Source: Gorsachius magnificus (taxonomy: Eukaryota > Chordata > Aves > Pelecaniformes > Ardeidae). From it: a stretch of DNA of 64,000 nucleotides. The DNA lies in contig CM067095.1 in the NCBI GenBank assembly GCA_034008185.1, positions 6,804,610-6,868,609 of the forward strand, written 5' to 3'. The notes below the pieces were generated by a model. That model had not been told where the DNA came from and made no database searches. It was given only the letters and a program-made list of their open reading frames with translations. The position numbers and the translations under genes were made by a program. Below, piece after piece: positions 1-12,300 of the stretch (the stretch's first letter is position 1; each line of letters starts with the position of its first letter).

Positions 1-246
1 CCTTTTAGGAAGAAAATTTATACACTTTAAAATATTACCACTTTTCACAATAAATACGCTAACAGCAGTAAATTGCCACTGATCTGAGTCTCACCTTTTA
101 TAGGCTAACAGTCATAGCAAAGTTAGTTAAACCGAGTTTTCATTCTTGGGTAAGGCCCTCATACCAGTAAAGAGAAAGGGAAATATGTCTGGGGTTTTCT
201 ATTTTGTTTTTATTAATTACTCAGAAAATGAAATGTAGTTGCTTAC

Positions 247-330
247 CTTGTTGACTTTCTGGGTTTTTTGATCGTTCAAAGTATGAAACAATTCCAAGAA
301 ATTCAATGCATACTTTTCAATTGGTTTAAG
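247..330 (-). CDS. EP400-like exon 22
   Basis: 84 nt, phase 0 to 0. It encodes [20 protein letters not shown], matching EP400 [18 protein letters not shown]. Acceptor ttctgaacag, donor AACAAG|gtaagc. The next exon must lie beyond the left edge; positions 1-246 show only AT-rich intron. Confidence 0.88.
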
Positions 331-3300
331 CTGTTCAGAAAAACATTTTGACATGTTGCTAGTTATTCAGCTTTTGAATTAGAAACACAGAAATAACCAG
401 TCATTTAAAAACAAGCAGAAAAACACCCCAACCAATAAATGTATTTATTTTGCTTGCAAATAATGGCACCATAATTAAGGTAGAAAAGAGATCTAAGGAC
501 CAAAAATCTGACATTCTGGTCCCTAGCTAGTCTGCTCAGATCCCACCAGTGTCACTGAGAATAGGCTCCAACTACTCGCTTCCATTTTCCTAATCTGGAA
601 AAAAAAGAATCCCATCCAAGTTATTATGCACACTCCTGACTAGTTGTTAGTAAGCAGGCTGCTACTTGGGTTCTGCCAAAGGGAAAAGGAGACAATCAGA
701 ATCTGACAGAACTTTGGGAATGCTAAGAATAGTCATTTTATGGTTAAGAAGAAACAGATCCAAGAACTTTAAGAAAAAACACAAGTACCTGGCAAAGCAC
801 AAGAATGTAAAACAGTTTTATATCAAAAGATACAGCTTAGTCCAATGCTATTCACAATCCTCAGGAGAACATTTGATGACCTAAATGTTTCAGGACATGA
901 ACAGATCTATCAACAAGCTGAGACTACCTCCAAGGATTCTTTCAATATTGAAGTTTCTATTGAACAGTTTTATGTAAATGGAGTGGAAATAAGGTATTTT
1001 ATGAAAGCCATTTGATTGTTGTACAGAAAAGTAAATTTCAAATATTTCTAAAGCTTTATATAAAGCAAGATCAATTATCATACCTCATCCACAAAGCCAG
1101 CCAGCTGTTCTAACTGTGAAGGAACCATGGTATTTCTTGAATCATATAACTCTGAATCTATGTAATTTCTTATCTCAGATCGTGTCTCTTCTGTAAACTT
1201 TCTGGAATCCTCTTTTCCATATTCAGAGCAAAGAACCTTATGGAAACATGTTTTCAAGTATTCAATAAGACAATGCATGATGTTGAAAGCTTTTTAATCA
1301 TCCTAAAATTGAGTTCAGAAAAGTCAGACTACAGACATCTCTGACACTTTTTGCTGCAGGAGATACTGGTTTTGTTTGATTAAAGCAATGGCAAACATAG
1401 TGTAAAATTATCATTGGAACAAACAGAGTTTTCTTTCTAGATATTTTTATCTTCTGATTTTCTATTCGAGCTAACAATTCAGGATTTTTACCAATTTTAA
1501 CTGTGACCACATACCAAGCAAGTCTAGAAATAAATATAAAACTAGATGTTGTTTAAAATTCTGACTTTGATCTAGTAAAGCACTTACTGCTCACATTCTT
1601 AATGTTACAGTACCTGAGTTAAATAGTCTGTTGAACAATCATCTCCCTGAGCAGCCACTTCTTGAATCAAATGTTTAATACCTTTTTTCAACAGCTTCTC
1701 TTCAACAGAATTACCACTTACAAGCCTGTGAAACAAAGAAACTCATTAAACCCTGTTCCCTAGAAAACAGTGACACTTCCTGAAACTCAAGTTTCATGTC
1801 TAACGTTCCTCGCCTATGGCAGTGAGCACCAACACTCGCTTAGAGTCCATCACGTATTTTCATAGGAAGTTTTGTATTCTTTTTTAGTTTCTTAGAGGAA
1901 AGCTTTCTTTTTACATCTGATTTCATATTTTCAAAAACACCAGGTTCTTTTAAGTTCTTATTTTCAAAATGAACAATAAACAGTATTGTCTTCTCTACAA
2001 TGGGATTTTTAAAAAAATCCTTACAATCGCAGGGTATTTGCTAACAGACACCACCCATGCACACCTGGCCAGTGGTGCAAGGTGAGCAAGAGCTCCCCTC
2101 TGCTCTCAGAACATCCTTCCAGGAAAAGAAACAGTCACTTGAGAGAAGCTTTCAAATACATCTTAGAACTAAATGAACATCAGCATCTCATCACTAGTGG
2201 ATTTGAAATCCAATGACAGACCAGCAACACAGACATTTATTATTTATCAAGAGCAGGAAACACCCACAGATATTAATGTTTGTTTTGACTGTCCCAACAC
2301 AGAAATCCAGATGCTTACGAGATGAAAAGTGGGAAGGAAAGACAGGAATAGAGGATACAGTAAGGTAAAGGACAGGACAGGGTTTTCATTTTCCCTTTAG
2401 TCTGAAGGGAAGTAGGTCTAATCGATACAATCTTTAAAGGGATCTTAAAAGACTAAATGACTTAAACTAAAACGATGACCTCGACCAAAAATCCTAGTTT
2501 CACCTACAAGCATCTTCCCTCTATTTTTGTTTTTAAAATAGCTATACTATTTCTTAGCAAAAAAGTCACCTGTATATGTGAATATCTCTGTCTCTTGCAA
2601 TTTTATCACACCACTCTTTAGCCTTTGTATCCATCAGTGGATCTAAATCAGTGTCATAGAAGACAACAGTATCTGCATCTACATGGCTGACACCCGTGGA
2701 AGGAGTGTGGGAAGAAAGAATAGCACAGAAGAATCGCTTGTCTTGGTTGAAGTTTTTTATGGATTCCTAAAACAGGGAGACAAGCAACTTATTTACAAAT
2801 TCACATGAATAAAGCATAACTCTCTAAACAAACTTTTTTACAGAATGAGAAGATCAGAAAAATTGCTTTCTTACTACTTCCCAAACCTACATTAAGCTCG
2901 CAAACATTTTAAGTTATCTGACTGCCCACATTACAGATCTACGCAGTTCAAAATTAATTTGTGTACCATTAAAACTATTAATTTATGGTGCAGTCAACCA
3001 GATAAAAACCTGAAGTTCTGTAGTCACATTATGTCCTATGACTAAACACACCTGACTGGGTTATCGCATTCTGTGCGCGCTTCATCATTTTTCTTGTCTA
3101 GTGACTAAACTGAATCCCTTCCACTGTGCTGCCTTGTGTTGCTTTAAGGCAAAGTATTCCTTTATGTTTTATACTGCATCTGACAGAAAGTGTTACAATG
3201 CAATTTGAAACAAAAAACAACTATATTGTTAATGTTTGCTCAAATTGTAGGCCCCAGAGGATACTGAGAATCTTACTGGGGAGGGAAATGAGCATACACT

Positions 3301-6300
3301 CAATTTATCCTCAGGCAATGCCAGGGCACTCTACAAAAAAACAAAAGCCCCTGGAGTAAGGCTGAGGAAGTGTCAACATAAAAACAGCAACTACACTTAA
3401 AGTACTAACTATGTAGATAGCTACAGATAATGAAAGCAAAAGCAATCAATCAAAATGCTATTGTGAAATAAAAAGCCTGCATTTCAAGCACAAATTACTT
3501 ACAAATGTAGGACAACTACTGGCATACCTCTTGGAAACACCCTGAATGCCTCATCAAATAGCAATATGGCTGACATACTTCATATATAATTACATAATTT
3601 ACGCTATAGCTTCATACATAATTTGCTTAAATAACTAATGAAATTATGCAAATGAATTTTGCAAATGTATTAGACTTTCCTTCAGCATTTTCCCTCCCAC
3701 TATGAGCATCTACTCATTAATCCCTTGAGTAAGAGGTCCTCTTACCAGATAATGCCAACTGTGAGCACCACTCTCATTAACTCTTATGTATGTGAGAAAA
3801 TGGAAGTTCAATAAAAACTCCAGTATATCAAGCATTGGAATCATCTGCGTCAAAATCAACACGCGATGTCCTCTTGCTTTCAGCTTCCGAAGCAAGTCAG
3901 CCAGAGCTTCCATCTTGCCTGTTTATGAAATAAGAACTTGAAGGTTCTGCAGGTAGCATTCAACAATTAGAGAAAGCACATTCGCACAGTTATAACAGGC
4001 GGTGTATTTTTTAATACCTGAATCACGCTGCACCAGCCGGGGATCTGGAAACTGCAGAAAATGAGGCCTTGCTATCTGCTGCATTGAATGGAAGTAGGGA
4101 AGTATCTGTTCCTTTAGATTAAACTTCAAGACCTTCATCTCATGGGTATATGTATAAGGAGGATTTGCTACATACAAACACGGAGTAGCAACAGCAACAG
4201 CTGGCAATATGCACAAATCTCTATAAAACAAATCCAAACTTTAATACACTAATTTTTAACAGCTTGGGCTATTAACTACTCAAAAATAGTAATAAAGAAG
4301 ATGTCTGCAGGGAAGCATAAAGGACCTGGCTAAAGGTAATTAAAATTAAATAATCAGTAGATGAAGTTTTATGTTAACATCAAGTAAATGCAAAATCACG
4401 CAAGATCAGATTAAGACGGGGAAATTACTGCCATCCATAAAGTCACCCAGATAACCTGACTTACAACTCCTACTTTTTTGGTAAGTATTCACACAAAAAA
4501 TACAAAATATATCAAAATAAAGTAGAATTACTGTATAACTAATAAAAATTGCCACGGAACTATTAAGAGTTATAAAATCTTACAATGATCTAAAATTATA
4601 CATCAGGGATGCAAACAGATTCTGAATAAAGGCATTTAGCCTGCAATAAGGATAAAACAAAGGCAACTGATTTATCACTTTTAGCATTTTGCGGTACTTT
4701 ACATAAATACCCTGGTTTGGATGGTAGTATATAGTCATCAAATTTGTGCAAAGACTGCAAACAGATTTGTCTCAATTACCGAGTAACAACATCCTTCAGG
4801 GCGATCTGTTCCTGCTTCAATGTCAGAATGAGTTCTTGCAATGGATCCTTTAGAACCTCCGAAGTATTTGAATATGGAAGGCAATTTGCAAAGCACCATT
4901 TGTTAATCGTGGCAGAACAATGCCAAGAGATTTTTCTTTCACTGATCCTAGAGCAAATTTCCAACAAGTCTTTGCCATACAGGGGGGTTCTGGAACAACG
5001 ACGCTCATTCCCAAAATATATTTTGTCCAGGTGTTCCTTTAGTTGTTTTTTTTCTTCTATGATACCCTTTAAATTCAAATTTTTTTTCTGAATATATTTT
5101 GACCAGATAAAGCTTATGCAAAAAAGAAATTTATGTAAAAGAAAGTTGAAATTAAGGATAATTTAATTAACGCAAGAGTTCTATGAAAGACTATGAGAGA
5201 AAATGTGAAAGGGAAAAGCTGACGATTATAGTATCTGTGATACAAGGGCAGATGTTAGTTTGGTAATTTAATGAAAAATAAATCTGCTTTCCTATTCTAT
5301 GCCTAATAGCAAAAATATAATGGCACTTTCAAACTACCATTGGAGAGTCCACCAGTACAGATGGACAAGACTAGTCAATTACAATATTCTACATGCTTTA
5401 AATATTAAAGCTTTGACTATTTTCAGATATGCACAGATGAATCTGGTAAACTATACATTGTTCATGATCAAGTATTAAAAGTTAGCATAGTACCTGAGCT
5501 GGACACAGCAGTGTAGATACTGATTTAGAGCTAGTAAAGTCATCCACTGTCACATTAACAAATTCATTTTTCCAGGAAAGCAGCAAGACAAGAAAAATAT
5601 TTTAATGAAGAAAAAAAATTTAATTTCACAGACACATGATATTACAATATGAGGATATCGTAGCTTCTAGAATTTCAATTTCTAGATAGTTAAAAAGTTA
5701 AAGAAAAAAAAGATTAAAAAAAAGAGAAAAATGTGAATTGAATCGTGTAGCACCTTACCTTGATGCTTCAGAGACTGTCTACCAGTAAGTTGACAGAATT
5801 GACTGTAGGATAAAGTAAATGTTTTCCCTCTAAACTGTAATATTACAGGCTTCTCTGGCTGAGCAATTCTCTCTTGTGCTCCAGCTGTGGAAGCCATTGG
5901 GCTGAATACTATCTTGTTGGCTGTTAAGAGAAGACCAAAAAGGTACAAGGTTTAAAAAAGATAATTTCCTCACTGTACATGGCAGGATTTGAATGCTTAT
6001 CCCATGCATATAGTGTGTCCTATTTCCAATGAAGGGCAATTTTACTCCAGACATAACTCTTGGGTTGCACTTAACTGCAAACAGACTAGGTCTCTCTCTA
6101 ATACTGCGTGTTCTTAAACTACACATGAAATGTTCTTCCCCTCAGTACCACTGGTACACCTATAAAAAAAGAGGATGGTTTCCTAGACACAGTTTGCTTG
6201 GTATTTCACATGGGTACTCATTTGATTTGACAACGTGCAAATTTGCATAGGCTTCAGAAGTCTGCACAGGTATATTTTAAGCAAAGTTTTTGGGGAAAAC

Positions 6301-9300
6301 AACCATAGAATAAGAGATCTTTTCCTGTACAATTCATTTTTAGCAATAAAAGAAGTTCTTAGAACAGTCAAGACCACAAAAGAATAATTATCAGATATAA
6401 TTTTCAGTCTCCCTTCATTCCGAATGCTTCCCATGGAACCATGCAAAAACTTACACTGCACCCAGCTGAAATCAATATGTGGAGAACTTAGAAAAGGCCT
6501 GAAAAAGAGCATGGATGAAACACTGCACTACATCCCAATCACCTGAGAACGGTTTGTTCGAAAGGGCCATACTATATAAAAAAAGACACAGTTAATAGTA
6601 GTGGCTCAGCAGAGACCCAGAGAATGGGACAGAGATGATGCCTAAATCTGATCGGTCAGTTGAGACTGACGTGTGAAAAGCTGTCTCACACGCTGCAGGT
6701 CAGGTCTAAAGAGAGTTTTATTAAGATGGCACACCTGGAGACCAGCATAACTGCCAGCAAAATTTCCAGTGTTTGCACAATAGTATCATTCTGTTTACAA
6801 AAGACAGGCAGATAGATAATATGGAATTTTGTTTTGATTTTGTGAGAAAATTTCCCTTAGAAAACTGCTAATGGAACTTGATATTCAAATATGTAATACA
6901 CAAACACATTCATTTCTTCCCCAAATTCAAGCAATATTTTTAAAAAAAAAAAAAAAAGACAACAAACCATTGCTTTCTGGTTTGTTGTATGTACAACACA
7001 CCTTTCCTATGCTGATTATCTGAAATCATGGCAAGGGGTTGTCCTCTCTGTATTTTCTCATGATGATGTGCCATAACTGTTGCTGTGTCCATTTTCTGCT
7101 GCAACTGAGACCTTGAGAAGTCTCTAGTCCTACCTTTGGGTTTCTGTCCGTACTGCACTGGTGTAAATAACCTAAAAATTAACAAATCGTCTTTCTACAC
7201 ATACAAAAAACATACATGAAGAGGTTGTTAATCTTCCTAATACAAAATCAAGTTAAAAAGCAAATACTTATTTTTAGTCAGTAATTGAGCTATAAGAGGT
7301 ACCCAGCTGCAGAGCATATAGCAGGAGTGATTCTGCTTCTCTCAACATACAGAAGAAACACAATATTCTGAAAAATGCAAATACACCAAATGCTCTGAGG
7401 CTCCAGTCTTCTCTGAAATATTATGTGGAGGGGTACAAGCATGACCGATATCCCGTATTCCTTCATCACCTTTGGAGTCTGGAGACAGCAAGGCAACTCC
7501 CCAAAAGATGCTAATAAGGATCCAATCTCTTAATGGAGCAAACTCTTAACTGTGGCTAGGTGCAATAGAAGTACAAAAAGCAGGGGATCGATATTTCCAT
7601 GCACCTTCAGGCAGTCTGGTTTTAAAAAAATACTGCAATTGCAAAAGCTGACTTCACAATAACTGTTCCGTGTATACTACATCAGAGAAACTAAAGATGT
7701 CTAAACGGTAAAAAAAATAAGTTCTTTTTCTGCTTTAGGTATATATTTTAGCTATTGCTTCCAATTCTTAAATTTGATTAACTGACAAAGCTCCCTTCTG
7801 GCAGAACTGCCTAATAGAACCAGTGCAGAACATTCTCCTTGTCACCAGTTACAGCCATGTATTACACAAGCTGTCTGGAGCTTCAGTAACCATACTCTGT
7901 TCGTATCAGGTTAATTTGTTGTAAAATGTTTAAGTCTACATTGCTCTACAGCAGAACTGCATTCACTCCAAGACTCAGAACTGAACCCTCCCAACTGCTC
8001 TTCAGAGAGAAGTCAATAGCAAAAAAAAAAACAAGGTAAAAATTTAATTTTTTTCCTTCCCCTTCCCGCTCAAACACACACACTTTGGATTTTTTTAAGT
8101 GCTTCGCAAGCACGTCTTAGACTTAAAATTATCTAGGAGAAGATTTAATTATTCTGCTTAGGAAACTCTACTGCAGAAGTCACTTCCACTGTTTGATCAA
8201 AACCCCAACAGACTTAAACTCAGTAGAATTTGGCAGGAAAGATCACAACTGAGCCTTCGTAAATTAAAAGAACAATTAAGTGGTAAAAAGCAGTCTGCTT
8301 TCCCTCAGAAAACTGGCATACAGGCTTCAACAATGATCAGTTTGGAAACAAAAGACAGCAAGAAAAACAAATGCTTCTGAATGAACCCCCTCAGCCCTCA
8401 CAAATATTACTCATTTTCACCTGTTACTTAAAATCAGCCAATCAGTCACTGGAACACTGCATACCTATCTGGTTTAATCTTCACTGGCTCAAGTTTAGGT
8501 GACGAAGGAGAACAGTAGATCTCTTCAACAAGCTTCCTAGTCACCTTCAGTTTTGGCAGTATTTGTGCTTCGTAGGCAGTCATTTGGTTTTCCATCCCAA
8601 TCACATCAAAGAGAGACAAGTCTGCATGCTTAAGTTAATTAAAAAAAAAAAAAAAGAAAAAGAAAAAAAACAACCTAAGGAAATATTCTACTACCATTCA
8701 TTTGTGTAAAAGAAAATAATAGTAGTAATAATACCACATTATCTGAGAATGATTAAAAAGCTCACAGCTGGTGCCAGAATTAAACCAAAACATGGAGGAG
8801 CCAAGTGTCATGTGATTTTGCAGAGAGCAGCTGCCGTTACTTTAAAAGGTTCCAGCAACCTACACCGTGAAAATAGAGCATTACGCTCATATTACCAAGA
8901 GTCAAAAACAGGACAGCACCCTCAAATTACAAGCTCTGCAGTTAATTCAACTGCTCGTAACGCAAACATTTGTCTTTGTAGAACTGGCATTCCAGACTCA
9001 TCTGTTCACCCTGATGCATTAACCCCACTTCCTTCACAAGCCTTTGACATTCGCCCTGTCCTCCCACCCCAAAATGATTTTTCCAACAGGCTTAAAGGAG
9101 TAACTATTTGAATTTCCCAGGAGACATAGTGCTACTGTTTTAGCTTTGTCCAGTCTTTCTTAAGCCTCTAGTATTGCTGAAATCACTAGAAAAAAAAAAA
9201 AAAGGATGAAATCCCTTGCAATATAACTTTAACAAACAGACTATGGTTAAAACTAAACTGTGGAATCTGACACAGCTTCTCCTCTCCAGAGCTGTACACA

Positions 9301-12300
9301 GCTTAACTATGCCCTTACTACTCCTCAGGACAGGACAAGAATGGCACCTTTCCCTTGATTCCAAGACCCATCAATTTTGGTTAATTGGGAAGTTGGAGCA
9401 AAACCAAGAAATGTTGCAAAATAGTCTGACCTCCTTTGGCAAGGATAGTAGATTTCCAGCATACCTACTAAATTCAGTACTACCATAAAGTAAATTATTA
9501 TTATTTACAATCTTAGCAGTTGCTTCTAAAAATAAATGAATTAGCAATTCAGATTTTGAAATTTAATTGGAACCTGAATTATGTGTAAGAGATTTTATGT
9601 CCTAAGCCACCTGCTCTCCCAGTCAAATCAAGTCAAGCACAAGAGAATTACTTCCCTACTCACCTTCCAAAGATCCCATCCTAATGCATTCAGCACTAGA
9701 GAAGCAGTTGTAAACTCCAGCGTGTCTAATACACAGGAAGAACGTGGAAGCCGGGGACTAATCAGATCAGGATGATTACACACCTTTAGCAGCCGCATCA
9801 GAATATGGAGGGCACTGACAAAATGCCCACTTCTAAGACATTCTTGAGTTCTGTTATTTAAAATGAAAATATAATTTAAATTACCGTTAAAAAACAGTGC
9901 TCTTTAGGAGCTTAGGTCCTTCTGCACACTCAAATTGTCTTTCTGAATAAATCTGATAACACTAAGTTTAAAAATGCAGTCTTCCATTCCTTTAGCTTCT
10001 CTCACATTCACACAAGCTTTTAATAATTTATAGAATATATTCTGATTTTAAAATTCACATTATCATAAGCCTGAATTTCTGAAATAGCCCCTCTATTTCA
10101 AATGGAAATGACATAGGATAATATATGAAATATATAGTCAATATTAAGGCCTTTTCTAACACCTGAATAAATACCACTTTAAATTATCAAATTCATTAGA
10201 AAATACAAACTACATATATCAGAAAACAATGTAACAGATGACCTAGGATGCTCAGTTCCGAAATAACTTAAGAACTAAATTTAGACAAAACCTGACACAT
10301 GGTCAATTGTCTAAGTTATAAATATTTTGTCCCAAATACAGTTTGTCCCATAAACTGCAAATACTGTTTATTTATGCTTCTTTTAAACTTGCAAAACACC
10401 TAGATCTAAATAAACAAACACAGAATGAAGAAATGGCTGAATGCAATTACCAGTAAGTGTAGAACATGATTACCCTGCACAGCACTATGATTATGCCAAT
10501 GTGCTTTAATCTTTAGGTTTTCCCATGACTCACTTAGAAACAACACGCTAACAAACAAGCTCTCTTATTGTAACTGGAATGGTTCCTAACTTTAACGGTG
10601 AATGAACAATTAAGAACTACTCAACAGATGTACCTTGGTTGAGACAAGATGTCTTTATACATTGACTTCTGCCGATTAGAAAGAGGACATGTAAGCACGT
10701 GGTCATATTTCCTTGGTAACTGCTTCTCAACGTGAATTTTGGACCTCCGCAAAATAAATGACTGTGCTACCTAAAAGAATACAGAACAATAATTTCCTAA
10801 TTCTCTTTCCTCAGGGAAAGAGATACTGGTATCCCCAAGGGAGACGTACTCTTTGCAGTCTCACTGCAACTTTCTGGTAACAATCTTCATTCACCTCTAC
10901 AGATGCCACCTTCATAAAATCCAGATAGGATTGGGAAATCCCTGGAATCAGGAAACAGGCAATGGCCCACAGGTCTTTTAAGGCAGTAGGCAGAAGCGTA
11001 TCCATCAAGAGTAAACGATGATCACTGTGAACAATGAAGATAACAATTAATGTAAGAGCTATTTTGTAACTTAAATTACATAACAGCAAGAAAATTTAAA
11101 ACCCCTGCTATTATAAGCACTTAAGTTATTTCAGAAAGTAACTGACAGACAAAAGCAAAAAGAAAAATTTGAATGAATGCGTCAGACCTCTGGAGATTGA
11201 GTATTGCATCCCAGTGCTTCTCTGTCAGATTATTACCATTCTGCCTCTCATCTAAAACTAGGTACCTCCATTGTACTTTCATGAATGCGTCATAGTCTTT
11301 AAAGAATTGCTTGTAGGAGGCAATACATACATTAAAGTTGTTAGGGTCAGTCCATTCCTGCAACATAAAACCACAAAAATCCTAAAAGCTTTTTTAATGG
11401 CTTTCAGAGCAAAGAGTATTAGGTGTTTCCTCTTCCGGGATTAAAATAGATTATCTTGCGCTTTATCCCAGTGCAGTTCTTCAATGCTTTCAAACTCCCA
11501 AAAGGGAAGAGAACGCTCAGTTTAACACTCTGGTTGTGATGTTTGAAACATTATATAAAATATCCTTAACAGAAACTGCTTTTTTTTAAAGAAGAAAAAA
11601 CTTTTCCTACAAAACACAGCAGACCAAGTTTCCTAGCCATCCAAAACCAATTGGCAATGAAAAGTCATCTTTCCTTATACATTTTTAAATTGTTCCTTGA
11701 ACAATTTGGACATGTTTCCAAATACTTGTACTTGTTATTACAGGTTATCAATAGTATTCAAACTTAACGGATAAATTCTAATCTCTACGATTCATATGTG
11801 TCAGTCTTTAGGTAAATTCTACCCAGAATTATCAAAAACTATTACGGACTGGATTGCAGAAGCTGTCAAATGTGTGAATTGACATCCTAATATTTACTTT
11901 CAAAGGAAAATAAAAAATTAGAAGCACGAGACCCAAAGTTAAAATTGCAAGAATGAAAGGAAAAGTCACAGAACTAAAGGAATAAATATGCTCAAAGCTA
12001 TGGCAGTTTTGTTAATTGTCTTCTGCTCTGCTCAGGTCACAAAGGCAAGACAAAGTTATTACATGATTTATATGAACCAATTCTACAAACTTAAGAGAGA
12101 AGTGAAAAATCACTAGTAAATCAAAGATTATATGAAGGACTCCAAGGAAAGAAATTGAAAAGTAACTGGAAAAGACACATCATCCCAAAAGGAGGGATAA
12201 AAGCTGTATGTTGTAGAAGCATTAATGGAGGAACCCAAGAAGTTCCTTGTAACTATGGAAGTTGAAAATACCAAAATTAGAGGGGGGGGAAAAAAACAGC

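Noticed and set aside
1298..1510. 70-codon minus-strand frame near the EP400-like exon 21 as the missing exon
   Set aside because: Its sequence does not resemble the EP400 segment expected here (RTIQELFEV...), and joining it does not restore the frame downstream.
4744..5091. 115-codon plus-strand frame
   Set aside because: Exact antisense shadow of EP400-like exon 4780-5087, which has homology and splice sites.
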